Assembly: GCA_031263125.1 (NCBI GenBank)
Contig: JAISGL010000180.1
Coordinates: 1-36,401 of the forward strand
Length of the DNA: 36,401 nucleotides
Origin: Opitutaceae bacterium
GTDB taxonomy: Bacteria > Verrucomicrobiota > Verrucomicrobiia > Opitutales > Opitutaceae
Reading direction: 5' to 3'
This document shows, in pieces, positions 28,501-36,193 of this stretch. A program made the position numbers and the translations under genes. The number at the start of each line of letters is the position of its first letter. The first letter of the stretch is position 1. Under the pieces are notes generated by a model, which was given only the letters and a program-made list of their open reading frames with translations, did no database searches and was not told the DNA's origin.

Positions 28501-28690
28501 AGGCGAGGGCGTGGTGAGCGTCGGCGGCAGGAGTTTCAAAAACCACATGGGAGGTTCTTACGGCGCGCTTGATGCCGGCGTGTCGCTCATGCTCGGCGGA
28601 CACCTCCTCGTCAGCGTGGATGGAGGCTGGTATGCCGGAAGCAAGATGAACGGATACGCTGTCAACGCCGGCCTCAGCCTTCTCTGGTAA
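22529..28690 (+). CDS. Giant autotransporter, paralogue of the preceding gene
   Basis: Start at MNNIISNRALHRLPRVRRLLPAAALPVVCALSAGLFAQ (signal peptide). The listed ORF start at 22043 lies inside the upstream gene. PATR-like repeats; barrel ending VNAGLSLLW. Confidence 0.92.
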   Translation: MNNIISNRALHRLPRVRRLLPAAALPVVCALSAGLFAQSPVQVTGTRTGGLAITTAYGLSYEIAGDAVVTWSSVTNADYAVYDLYSDTCSWMIVNRGTVGAPANGASPYNGIYLKTTGSSTIINETTGYITTGLVTGDSRAAVNFERGWGYFINKGSAIGASTGAILGVGGVVENTGTIIGQNASRSGIWFVMGSGAVRNTGGYIEGGAYGIRMSAGAGAEIWNTGGGVINAVAPSGAGIIAGNASLSVTNDASGIVASQRGIYYNSSAGPGVVNNINGAVITGSDSGVYSYGALSLSNDATSLIEAFSAATGNAGIYMTNSGLLTLTNAGVISGGVKGISLGTLTGHSIVNEAGGVIKSIYDYGAPGTLTSGQMGAAISQSAASGVAGVTISNAGLIEGLRHGIFIGNEAVIINTGTIRATGATIVAAIYLSATNGADSLITLDTGSVLEGGAVSASVNSNRLVLRGSGAEAGNFIGRTDTSGFKSLTMEGDDWTLSGTISLTGTDAALRVATGTLSIAGDVFFRKAGGAAVVDADATLRIADGANLASATADKHAAIATAGSVLFDLAGDFDYNGNISGSGSVIKNGAGTVTLSGSNTHGDTTINAGTLQGGIGAGILTVNAGGAYDAGALTAVTVGGLAGEGVVMLGSADLVFNIAGAGAVFDFAGTITGGGQFIKTGSGALDLRQTLTFASTHIKEGSVKPGDAAKFGAGTLLLGGVTTHGLIDYDGAADWTKDIGLTGAGGGFIIGIDGSANFIATATGAGDFIKAGSGTLDITGATMNNTGNTVVEAGTLRGDTTTIKGDTSVAAGATVEFYQTSDGAYAGAITGAGALYKTGAGSLTLTGANTYGDTVISAGLIEGNIGAGTLTAESSGTYKMGAGSSVTFTGMLGNGTVDMNGNDLVFDVADGITGTFGFQGALGNGSDFIKTGAGTLDLRQTLALASTHIKEGSVRLDDAAKLGAGTLLLGDTATHGLIDYTGVADWTKNTGLTGAGGGFIIGVGDSANFTATAAGAGDFIKSGGGTLDITGATMNNTGNTVVEAGTLRGDATTIKGDTSVAADATVEFYQTSDGAYAGAITGTGALHKTGAGSLTLTGANTYGDTVISAGLIEGNIGAGTLTAESSGTYKMGAGSNVTFTGMLGNGTIDINGNDLVFDVADGITGTFGFQGALNNGNDFIKTGAGTLDLQQTLALASTHIKEGSVKLDDAAKLGAGALLLGDTSACGLIDYTGTADWTKDIGLTGAGGGFIIGVGGSANFTATAAGAGDFIKSGSGTLDITGATMNNTGNTLVEAGTLRGDATTIKGDTGVAADAIVEFYQTTDGAYAGAITGAGTLRKSGSGALTLTGANAHGDTVIEQGLLTGNISAGRLDIKTGGTYKVRDGQQAYTTTGIVGDGMLDLNQADLVFDIAGGSSVFNFSGSYTGAGGNQLIKTGAGTLDLQTRAALPGGAVIGEGVVRLASEDFLGAGVTLGGTTTTGLLEYTGSTAWAGALKVAGAGGGFTVAGGDGAQFTGTLSGDALFIKEGAGRLDATGATFANTGGMSVRSGTLAGAAHNIAAATEVLAGAVLEFAEAGDGVYAGALTGAGSLLKTGAGTLTLSQAVGYGGATTVREGILRAGAASLWLNTSKVVTEAAGAIDMGGFDQRIVNLANDGAIIFNAKVNGVAGVIYEMDSLQITGSATGLGKIRVNIYETSIDGAAWTREAVFFEISGSDAPHYIAETAGRHVSGAYDWVVTPSDDRKKYTLSADQLSPEVPAVGGIDAAGYLAGKASASGLSRRLLAMRAENGPHDFQFWSGGLWREDRLNDALYNHAQARTRGIQIGADWNNKKGSDRPATIGVFYDYAETHMDMDGKTSSTKSGSNGAGFYASYRPAPLYIDLLIRGSRENYDIIVPGMPAFSTEGTGIAVSIETGGVLPVDWSWNIEPQLQAMLQKHKVDAVSDAFDREYTIDGAGTIEGRFGVRLWREFPMWNGRGRLAPYIRPSLIYEWEGEGVVSVGGRSFKNHMGGSYGALDAGVSLMLGGHLLVSVDGGWYAGSKMNGYAVNAGLSLLW
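24554..26600 (+). repeat. 753-bp (251-aa) near-identical in-frame tandem repeat, about 2.7 copies, inside autotransporter 2
   Basis: Anchor CACGATGAAC at 24871, 25624 and 26377 (753-bp spacing); (D/Q)FIKTG anchors at 24554, 25307 and 26060, also 753 bp apart. Confidence 0.95.
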
Positions 28691-28735
28691 AACCGCGCAC
28701 CGCACAATCACCCGCTCCTGATTATATATAATATT

Positions 28736-31111
28736 ATGAAAACAAATCCCCGCAATGTGCCCGCCCTTCCGTGCCTGACGCGCGCCGCGGCGCTGTTTCT
28801 CCTCTGCATGCCTGCCGCGCTGGCCGCGCAAACAGCCGCGCCAGCCGTGCCACCCGACGAGGAAATTGTCGTGATGGAGCAGTTCAACATCGTCGAGTCG
28901 GCCAATGACAATGACTGGGTGTCAACGCAGGCGATGAGTGGCACGCGCACCTCCGAACTCATCGCCAACCTTCCTTATCAAATGCAGGTGGTGACCGCCG
29001 AGTTCATGGAGGATTTCGACATGGTCTCGGTCATCGACCAGCTCTCATCCATCAGCGGCCTCGCCCTCGACGGGGATTCCGCCGATCCGGTCGCCGGCGC
29101 CACGCCGAGCGAAAATGCGACTTTCCGTGGATTCAAAATATCAAAACTGCGCGATGGCTTCAGGAACGCCCCGCCGCCCCAGCTCGGCAACACCCGGCAG
29201 GTCGAGGTGATCAAAGGCCCCATGTCCACGCTTTACGGCATGGCGCAGCCGGGCGGCGTGATCAATTATATCTCCCGGAGGCCGAGGGCGCGTCCGCAAT
29301 ACACGGCCGGTTTTTCGGCGGGCAATTATGACCGCGTGCGCGGCAGCGTCTCCATCAACACGCCCATTTATAAAAAGAAACTCTATCTTTTGGGCGTTGC
29401 ATCGTATTCGTCGGGGAAGGGCAATATTGAATATTCACAAAATGAAACCCTCACCTATTTCGCCCGCCTTCTATACAAACCCACCCGCACGACTGACATA
29501 ACGGTTTCATATGAACTACAGAAAGCCGAGGGCCGCCGGGGTGACACGGTGCCGCGATGGACGACGGGGAACACCGTGACCGGACAAAATTGGAGCACGA
29601 CCACCGGCACGCTCATGGGGCCTTATTGGGACCTTGCGACGTTTAACGCGACCGGCGGCCCCAATGAATGGTATAATCGCTCTTACGCGGGGATAAATTT
29701 TCTTTTGGAGCAGAGGCTCGGAAAAAATTGGAAGTTTCGTGTCGCTTATCAATGGCAGGAAAAGAAATGGGATCAAAATCTCTACACCGATTCCAACTAT
29801 TGCGTGGATATTCCGGATGGCGGAATGAGGGCCATTTACCCGCGTGTATGGTATCAGGATTACGATTATCCCTACGCGGTGCAGGCGGATTTGCTGGGCC
29901 ATTTCAAGACGGGAAAGATTGGTCACGCCCTGCATTTTCTATTCGATACCGCCAAGATTGACCTGGACCGCTCCTATTGGGAATTGCCAAGCGCGCAAAA
30001 CAGGCCGGTTTCCGGCGGCGGCGTCATCCCCGATTCCGTGTATTACATGGACCCGCTCAACCCGGATTGGAGCACGGACTGGTTCAGCTTCGGAGACATA
30101 AGAAGCCAGGACCGGCAGGGGGGACTTTCCCGCCTGGACAGCCAGCGTTATGAGTATGAAAGAATGACCGGCTATTGCGTCACCGAGCGCATGTATATGT
30201 TCGGCAACAAACTGATTTTCATGGGCAGTCTGCGCTACGACGAGGTTTATAATAAAGTCTACAGCGGCACCCGCCTCATGAGTGACGCGGACTGGCAGGG
30301 ATGGAGGCGCGCGCTCAAGGATGACGACATCACATATAGCGCCGGCTGCAACTGGAATCCGTATGGCGACAACCGTTTGATTGTGTTTGGAAACTACAGC
30401 ACGTCCTATAACACCGAGATCGTCGTGGATGGCGGAACGGGCGAGGTGATGCCGAACGAGACCGGACGGGGATTCGAGGGCGGAATCAGGGTGGGCGCGT
30501 TTCACGGCAAAATGAACATGGCTGTCACGGGATTTCAGATCGAGAAGCACAATATAGCGCAGACGAATCACGAATATTACGTGGCGGGGGATGGAACGCC
30601 TGAATATACAAGCACGGGCACGCATCGTGTCCGGGGCGCGGACATGGACCTGGACATCAGGCCGTTCCAGGGGTTCGTGGTGAGCCTGGCGGCTTCGTAT
30701 ATTGACGCGAAGGTCATCGAATCCAGCGATCCCCGTTATCCGGTGGGTTCGCGCAAAATAAAAACCCCCGACAAAACCCTGCACATCGCGGCGAAATACC
30801 GTTTTCCGGGCATGTTCAGGGGATTCACCATCGGCGCGCGCATGGGTTACCGGTCGGGTTACGTGAACGCGAATTATATAGCAAGGAATTCACTGGTGCC
30901 GGGATCGAACAACGCCGAGCAGCCTTATTATGAAGCGCCGTCGCTGACTGTTTTCGGAGGATTTCTCAAATATGAATGGAGGCGGAAAAAAACCAGCCAG
31001 TCCCTCACGCTCAGCGGAAAAAACATTATGGACAAACTGTATGTGGGGGCAAACCGGAAGGTGAGCCTCGGGCGGCAGGTCACGCTTGCATACGGCATTT
31101 CGTTCAGATAA
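28736..31111 (+). CDS. TonB-dependent outer-membrane receptor
   Basis: Signal peptide ending AALAAQ; EEIVVMEQFNIV TonB-box-like region; plug motifs VEVIKGPMSTLYGMAQPGGVINYISRRP; beta-barrel to LAYGISFR. Confidence 0.93.
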   Translation: MKTNPRNVPALPCLTRAAALFLLCMPAALAAQTAAPAVPPDEEIVVMEQFNIVESANDNDWVSTQAMSGTRTSELIANLPYQMQVVTAEFMEDFDMVSVIDQLSSISGLALDGDSADPVAGATPSENATFRGFKISKLRDGFRNAPPPQLGNTRQVEVIKGPMSTLYGMAQPGGVINYISRRPRARPQYTAGFSAGNYDRVRGSVSINTPIYKKKLYLLGVASYSSGKGNIEYSQNETLTYFARLLYKPTRTTDITVSYELQKAEGRRGDTVPRWTTGNTVTGQNWSTTTGTLMGPYWDLATFNATGGPNEWYNRSYAGINFLLEQRLGKNWKFRVAYQWQEKKWDQNLYTDSNYCVDIPDGGMRAIYPRVWYQDYDYPYAVQADLLGHFKTGKIGHALHFLFDTAKIDLDRSYWELPSAQNRPVSGGGVIPDSVYYMDPLNPDWSTDWFSFGDIRSQDRQGGLSRLDSQRYEYERMTGYCVTERMYMFGNKLIFMGSLRYDEVYNKVYSGTRLMSDADWQGWRRALKDDDITYSAGCNWNPYGDNRLIVFGNYSTSYNTEIVVDGGTGEVMPNETGRGFEGGIRVGAFHGKMNMAVTGFQIEKHNIAQTNHEYYVAGDGTPEYTSTGTHRVRGADMDLDIRPFQGFVVSLAASYIDAKVIESSDPRYPVGSRKIKTPDKTLHIAAKYRFPGMFRGFTIGARMGYRSGYVNANYIARNSLVPGSNNAEQPYYEAPSLTVFGGFLKYEWRRKKTSQSLTLSGKNIMDKLYVGANRKVSLGRQVTLAYGISFR

Positions 31112-31126
31112 TCACATTATTACAGC

Positions 31127-32371
31127 ATGTCATTTCTTACGCCCACCCGCCGCCGCTGGATCATCGTCGCAATCATATTCGGCGCGATGGTGCTTAACTA
31201 TATAGACCGCGTGACGCTTTCCTTTCTCGAAAAGGAAATCAAGACGCTGTTCGGCCTGAACAATATTGGCTATGCCTGGGTTGCCAATGTGTTTATCTTT
31301 TTCTATGCGGTGATGTATCCGGTTTCGGGCTGGCTCGTCGACCGTTTCGGGCGGGGCGACGGCGTGCGCCGGATGATGTTCGGCGGCATCGTCGTGTGGT
31401 CCGCCGCGTGCATCGGGGCCGCCTTCACGCGGGTGGCGTGGACGTTCGGCGCGTGTCGCGCGATGCTCGGCGCCGCCGAGCCGATGGCCTACGCCGCGCA
31501 GTTGCGCGTGGTCACGGAGTGGTTTCCCAAGAGGCTTCGCGCCACCGCCAACAGCCTGTGCGTGGCCGGCGGCACCATCGGCATGGTCATCGCCGCGCCC
31601 CTGCTTGTGGGGCTGAAGGAAAACTTCGACTGGCGCGCCGCCTTCCTCGTGCCCGGCGTGCTCGGGCTGGTCTTCGGCGCGCTTTGGCTGGCGTTCTACC
31701 GCAACCCGCCGCCGGAAGTGCTGGCGGAAAACACCGGCTCTGCCTCCACCGCGCGGGAGCCGGCTTTCACCTGGCCTCAATTATGGAAAACCCGCACGCT
31801 TTGGGGTGTCATCCTCGTGCGTTTTATCAGCGATCCGGTGTGGTATTTCTGCCTGTTCTGGCTGCCCGGCTACCTGAAAACCGCCGGTCTTTCCGAGAAA
31901 CAAATCGGCTTGTTCGGCTGGATTCCGTTCCTGTTTGCCGCCGTCGGCGGCATCGCCAGCGGCATCGTCTCCGACCGCATGGTGCGCGGCGGCATGGCCC
32001 CGCTGCACGCCCGCAAACTCATGCTCGCCGCCACCGCCGTCCTCATGCCCGTCTTCGCGCTCACCCCGCACATCGCAAGCCCGTCCCTCGTCATCGCCAT
32101 CTTCAGCCTCGTGTGCGCCATCTGCCTGAGCTGGCTGTTCACCGTGCCGGTGATGATGACGGAGACCTTTCCCACCCGCAATGTCAGCGGCGTGCTCGGC
32201 ATCGCCGCCGGCTGCGGCGCCTTCGGCTCCGTCCTCTTCAACCTTTTTGTCGGCAAGCATCTCGACGACGCCAACCCCGCCGTCATCTTTACCGTGATGG
32301 GCGGCCTGCATCTGCTGGCCTCGGTGGTTCTGTGGACCATGGCAAGAAAGGAGACGCCCCGCGCGGCGTGA
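31127..32371 (+). CDS. MFS transporter, ACS (anion:cation symporter)-like
   Basis: RRRWIIVAIIFGAMVLNYIDRVTLSFLEKEIKTLFGLNNIGYAWVANVFIFFYAVMYPVSGWLVDRFGRGDGVR; 12-TM pattern; AEWFP-like VTEWFPKRLRATANS motif. Confidence 0.9.
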   Translation: MSFLTPTRRRWIIVAIIFGAMVLNYIDRVTLSFLEKEIKTLFGLNNIGYAWVANVFIFFYAVMYPVSGWLVDRFGRGDGVRRMMFGGIVVWSAACIGAAFTRVAWTFGACRAMLGAAEPMAYAAQLRVVTEWFPKRLRATANSLCVAGGTIGMVIAAPLLVGLKENFDWRAAFLVPGVLGLVFGALWLAFYRNPPPEVLAENTGSASTAREPAFTWPQLWKTRTLWGVILVRFISDPVWYFCLFWLPGYLKTAGLSEKQIGLFGWIPFLFAAVGGIASGIVSDRMVRGGMAPLHARKLMLAATAVLMPVFALTPHIASPSLVIAIFSLVCAICLSWLFTVPVMMTETFPTRNVSGVLGIAAGCGAFGSVLFNLFVGKHLDDANPAVIFTVMGGLHLLASVVLWTMARKETPRAA

Positions 32372-32404
32372 TTTTTCCATCAACAATAATAAACAAATAT
32401 AATC

Positions 32405-33784
32405 ATGAAACCCGAAAATAATATTATCATCGAACCATCCCGCGAAACGCCGGTTTGCAAGGAGGCGGACGTGCTCGTGGTCGGCGGCGGTCCCGCCGGC
32501 ATCATGGCCGCCCTGGCCGCGGCGGAAAGCGGACGGCGCGTGGCGCTGGTGGAAAGCCGCGGCCACGTGGGCGGCAATCTCACCCTCGGGCTGCCGATAC
32601 TCGGCTTTCTCAGCCAGAAAAAGGAACTGATTATAAAAGGGCTTCCTCAAAAATTCATGGAACGCCTCAAGGCCAGGGGCGCGGCCAGCGACCATCAGCC
32701 GTGTCCGTTGCATGTCAGCCTGACCATCGTCGATCCCGAGATTATAAAAACCGAGGCGATGAACATGCTGCTCGAGGCGGGCGTGGAGATTCTCCTGCAC
32801 ACGATGTTTGCAGACGCGATTGTGGAGGACGGAAAAATCAAAGGCTGCATTTTTCAGGGCAAGGGCCGCCGCGAGGCGATTCTGGCCGGGCAGGTTGTCG
32901 ATTGCACGGGCGATGGCGACGTGGCGTTTCAGGCGGGCGCGCCCTGCGAAAAGGGCGATGCAGACGGCGGCATGCAGCCGCCCACGCTCATGTTCCGCCT
33001 CGACAACGTGGACACCGACAAACTCCGCAAAAGCATCGCCGCCCAGCCGGACATGTATCAAATGGATTTTATCCCGCCTGATTATTTCGGGCGGAACAGC
33101 CGCTTTATCACGGTCGGCCTGCGCAATCTTATTAAAAAGGCCCGCGCCGGTGGCGTGGAGATTCCCACCGACCGGACGATTATAATAACCGGCATCCGCA
33201 AGGGCGAGGCGTGGATTAATATGACACGGGTCAGGGAAATCGACGGTTCGGATTCGCACAGCCTCACCGACGGCGAGATCATCGCGCGGCGGCAGATCGA
33301 CGGCATTATAAAATACCTGACCGGTTACGTTCCGGGATTTGAAAACGCGTGGCTCTCCATGTCCCCGCCTTTCCTCGGCATCCGCGAATCGCGGCGTGTC
33401 ACCGGGCAATACATGCTCAACCGTGACGATATTCTGGGCTGCCGCAGATTTGACGACGCCATCGCTGTGGGCAGCTATCCGATTGATATTCACCGCCCGG
33501 ACGACAACGGCTGCACGCTCGAATGGTGCGGCGATTGTTATGATATTCCCTACCGCTCGCTCGTGCCGCGGAAAATGGAAAACCTGCTCATCGCGGGGCG
33601 CTGCATCGGTGTCACGCACGAGGCCATGGCCGCCACGCGCGTGATGTCCACCTGCATGGCCATCGGCGAGGCTGCCGGACGGGCCGCGGCCCTGTGCGCC
33701 GCCGCCGGCATCACGCCGTCCGCGCTCGACATCAAAAAACTCCGGGAGGCGTTGCGCGCAAGCGGGGCGTATCTGCGTTCTTGA
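32405..33784 (+). CDS. Cytoplasmic FAD-dependent oxidoreductase (PF12831-like)
   Basis: EADVLVVGGGPAGIMAALAAAESGRRVALVESRGHVGGNLTLGLPILGF; VVDCTGDGDVAFQAGAP; FLGIRESRRVTGQYML; LLIAGRCIGVTHEAMAATRVMSTCMAIGEAAGRAAALC. No signal peptide. Confidence 0.9.
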   Translation: MKPENNIIIEPSRETPVCKEADVLVVGGGPAGIMAALAAAESGRRVALVESRGHVGGNLTLGLPILGFLSQKKELIIKGLPQKFMERLKARGAASDHQPCPLHVSLTIVDPEIIKTEAMNMLLEAGVEILLHTMFADAIVEDGKIKGCIFQGKGRREAILAGQVVDCTGDGDVAFQAGAPCEKGDADGGMQPPTLMFRLDNVDTDKLRKSIAAQPDMYQMDFIPPDYFGRNSRFITVGLRNLIKKARAGGVEIPTDRTIIITGIRKGEAWINMTRVREIDGSDSHSLTDGEIIARRQIDGIIKYLTGYVPGFENAWLSMSPPFLGIRESRRVTGQYMLNRDDILGCRRFDDAIAVGSYPIDIHRPDDNGCTLEWCGDCYDIPYRSLVPRKMENLLIAGRCIGVTHEAMAATRVMSTCMAIGEAAGRAAALCAAAGITPSALDIKKLREALRASGAYLRS

Positions 33785-33872
33785 AAGGCGTTCCTGAAAG
33801 CCGCGGCCATCGTGGCGGGGGCGGGAGTTGATTTTGCAACAATTCACCACAAGGAAAATATATAATTCCATT

Positions 33873-35798
33873 ATGAAACCGACCAAATATAAACATCAGA
33901 TCAAATACAACCATCCACTCCGCGCCATGATGGTCGCGGTGTTCTCCGCATTATTGTTCTCCACGGCTTACGCTGTCACGAACAAGGATGACAGGACACT
34001 CGTCTTCCAAAACGGACTCGACGGCTATGCCGGCGCCCTTGAAGTTGGCATTGACCAAAACAAGCCCGGCAAACTCAGCACCAAGCCGGTCAACCTCTGG
34101 ATCGAGCGCGGCGTGAAGGACGGCAGGCAAACGTCGGCGAAGCAGGCATTGATACGTTTCGACGGCATTTTCGGACGGGGCGCCTCCCAAATTCCGCCCG
34201 GCGCGAATATTTCCCGGGCGACACTCCGCCTTTGCACCGGCTCGTTGAAAGATGCGCCGACCTACCACCGGATTTTTCTCAACCGCGTATTGGTTCCCTG
34301 GGACAAAAACGCCGCGTGGAAATACAAGGCATGGGGGGACGATGGCATTCAGGCCGACGGACGCGAGGCTGCCGCCGATTCCGACGCCCACTTTGTCCCC
34401 AACCTTAATAATACTGCCTATGAGATTGATGTAACCGAGTCCCTGCGCGCATGGGCGCGCGGCGAACCCAATCATGGCTGGGTCCTTCACAATATCCGGG
34501 TGCATCTGGAAGCAGCCGCCTTTATCAGTTCGCGAGTACAAAAGCAGGACCAGCGCCCTCTCCTGCGCGTCATCTTCGACGCCAATCCCGCCAACCTCGC
34601 CCCGCAGGCGGACAAGTTCACCGCAAGCTCCGCCGGTGACGCGGCGGCCACCCTCTCCCTGCACGCGACGGACGCCAACAAAGACCAACTGGACGTGATT
34701 TTCCACGGGCGCAAGCAAGCCAAATCAGGCCCGGATTTCCAAGTGGTTCTGCTCCCTGACACGCAATATTATACAATGAAAAAACACGGCGGCACTCCGG
34801 AGATGTTCAACGCCCAGACCGAATGGATCGCCCGCAACGCCAGGGCGCGCAACATCGCCTTCGTCCTCCACCTCGGCGACATCACCGACACCGGCGACGT
34901 CTACGAGGAGGAGTGGCAAATCGCCAGCAAGGCGCTTTACCGGCTTGAGGACCCCGCCCTGAGCGGGCTGCCCGAAGGCGTGCCCTATGCCGTTGCCGTC
35001 GGCAATCACGACCAGCGCAAGAAGGGCACGGATGGGAAATTATTCGAAAGAGGGGGCGGCGCATTATTATATAATAAATATTTTGGCGTTAATCATTTTT
35101 CCGGAAAAAGCTATTACGGCGGTCATTACGGCGACGATAATAACAACTACTATGCGCTTTTTGATGCCGGCGCGGAAAAGTTCATTGTCCTCAGCCTTGA
35201 ATACGGGCGTCCCGCCAGGGATTCCGCCCTGCTCGAATGGGCCGCCGGCCTGTTGCAAAAACACGCGGACCGGCGTGCCATTGTCATCACCCATGCGACG
35301 ATTTTTCCGGGAGTGCCGGGAGCGTTCCAAGCCGATGGTGGCGCCGTCCATGAGGCGCTGAAAGCCTGCAAGAACCTCATGCTTATTGTCGGCGGCCACA
35401 CCACCGGCGAGGGCCATCGCACGGACACCCACGACGGCGCCACTGTACACTCCATTGTCCAGGATTTCCAGTTCGACCGGCAAGGTGGCAACGGCTTCCT
35501 CGGCATCCTCACTTTCTCCCCGCGCGACAACCATATCCGCGTCGTCACCTATTCGCCCTTCGCCGACCGCTGGCGCACCGATCCCGCCGCCCAATACACA
35601 CTCGAATACAATTTCGGCACACATATCGAACCATTCGCCAAAATCGGCACGGCAAAGGCCCGTTCCGGCGACACGCCAGCCTGCCGCTGGGAGGGTCTCG
35701 CGCCGCACGCTGATTACGAGTGGTTCGCCGAGATTTCCGATGGCGGCAAAACCACCCGCACCGGGACCCAATTGTACAAACCCGCCGCCCCAAAATAA
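33873..35798 (+). CDS. Secreted DNRLRE-like domain plus calcineurin-like metallophosphoesterase
   Basis: Signal peptide MMVAVFSALLFSTAYA; DNRLRE-like N-terminus (IRFDGIFG..ANISRATLRL..YEIDVTESLRAWARGEPNHGWVL); phosphoesterase motifs VVLLPDTQYY, HLGDITDTGD, AVGNHDQR, AIVITHA, LIVGGHTTGEGH. Confidence 0.85.
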   Translation: MKPTKYKHQIKYNHPLRAMMVAVFSALLFSTAYAVTNKDDRTLVFQNGLDGYAGALEVGIDQNKPGKLSTKPVNLWIERGVKDGRQTSAKQALIRFDGIFGRGASQIPPGANISRATLRLCTGSLKDAPTYHRIFLNRVLVPWDKNAAWKYKAWGDDGIQADGREAAADSDAHFVPNLNNTAYEIDVTESLRAWARGEPNHGWVLHNIRVHLEAAAFISSRVQKQDQRPLLRVIFDANPANLAPQADKFTASSAGDAAATLSLHATDANKDQLDVIFHGRKQAKSGPDFQVVLLPDTQYYTMKKHGGTPEMFNAQTEWIARNARARNIAFVLHLGDITDTGDVYEEEWQIASKALYRLEDPALSGLPEGVPYAVAVGNHDQRKKGTDGKLFERGGGALLYNKYFGVNHFSGKSYYGGHYGDDNNNYYALFDAGAEKFIVLSLEYGRPARDSALLEWAAGLLQKHADRRAIVITHATIFPGVPGAFQADGGAVHEALKACKNLMLIVGGHTTGEGHRTDTHDGATVHSIVQDFQFDRQGGNGFLGILTFSPRDNHIRVVTYSPFADRWRTDPAAQYTLEYNFGTHIEPFAKIGTAKARSGDTPACRWEGLAPHADYEWFAEISDGGKTTRTGTQLYKPAAPK

Positions 35799-35843
35799 AC
35801 AAAACGTCATGCCCGGTATCCCATAACGAATCTTTCTTCGGAC

Positions 35844-36060
35844 AACTGATATTACTCACCCCGTAGGGCCTGACCTTGCGTCAGGCCGCGAATTCCCTGT
35901 GCGGCCTCCCACGCGAGCGCAACCTGACACAAGGTCAGACCCTGCAAAATCCACCGGCTGCGTATGTAGCGCAGGCTGCCAAGCCTGCCGACGGGCCGAA
36001 GGCCCGCCTCGCGTAGCGCGGGCATCTTGCCCGTGGACGGCGCGAAGCGCCGCCCACCCA
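35844..36060. repeat. Composite palindromic intergenic repeats with left terminus AACTGATATTAC
   Basis: AACTGATATTAC (35844-35855) is the reverse complement of 7124-7135. Then GTAGGGCCTGACCTTGCGTCAGGCCGCG, CCTGACACAAGGTCAGACCCTGC (35923-35945), GTAGCGCAGGCTGCCAAGCCTGC (35966-35988) and GCGGGCATCTTGCCCG/GGCGCGAAGCGCC hairpins. Confidence 0.75.
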
Positions 36061-36193
36061 TGCCGTCTCCAACGCGGGATGGATTCTGACTGTATGAAAA
36101 ATTCATGCAAACGAACGCTTGCTTAATACACAAATATATTCTAACTATACTACATTACTTCACTTTTCTTTTTAACATTGGAGAACTCCTGCA

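Noticed and set aside
15852-28690. Contact-dependent inhibition or hemagglutinin two-partner secretion system
   Set aside because: No TPS domain, POTRA/FhaC-type partner or toxin/immunity pair; both proteins carry their own C-terminal barrel.
18111-28831. Long minus-strand ORFs opposite the autotransporters (e.g. 27329-28831, 18936-19985)
   Set aside because: Repetitive antisense frames of low-complexity GC-rich repeats; no signal, domain or RBS support.
31781-33886. 701-aa minus-strand ORF opposite the MFS and FAD oxidoreductase genes
   Set aside because: Spans two well-supported genes in antisense; His/Arg/Gly-rich composition typical of shadow frames.
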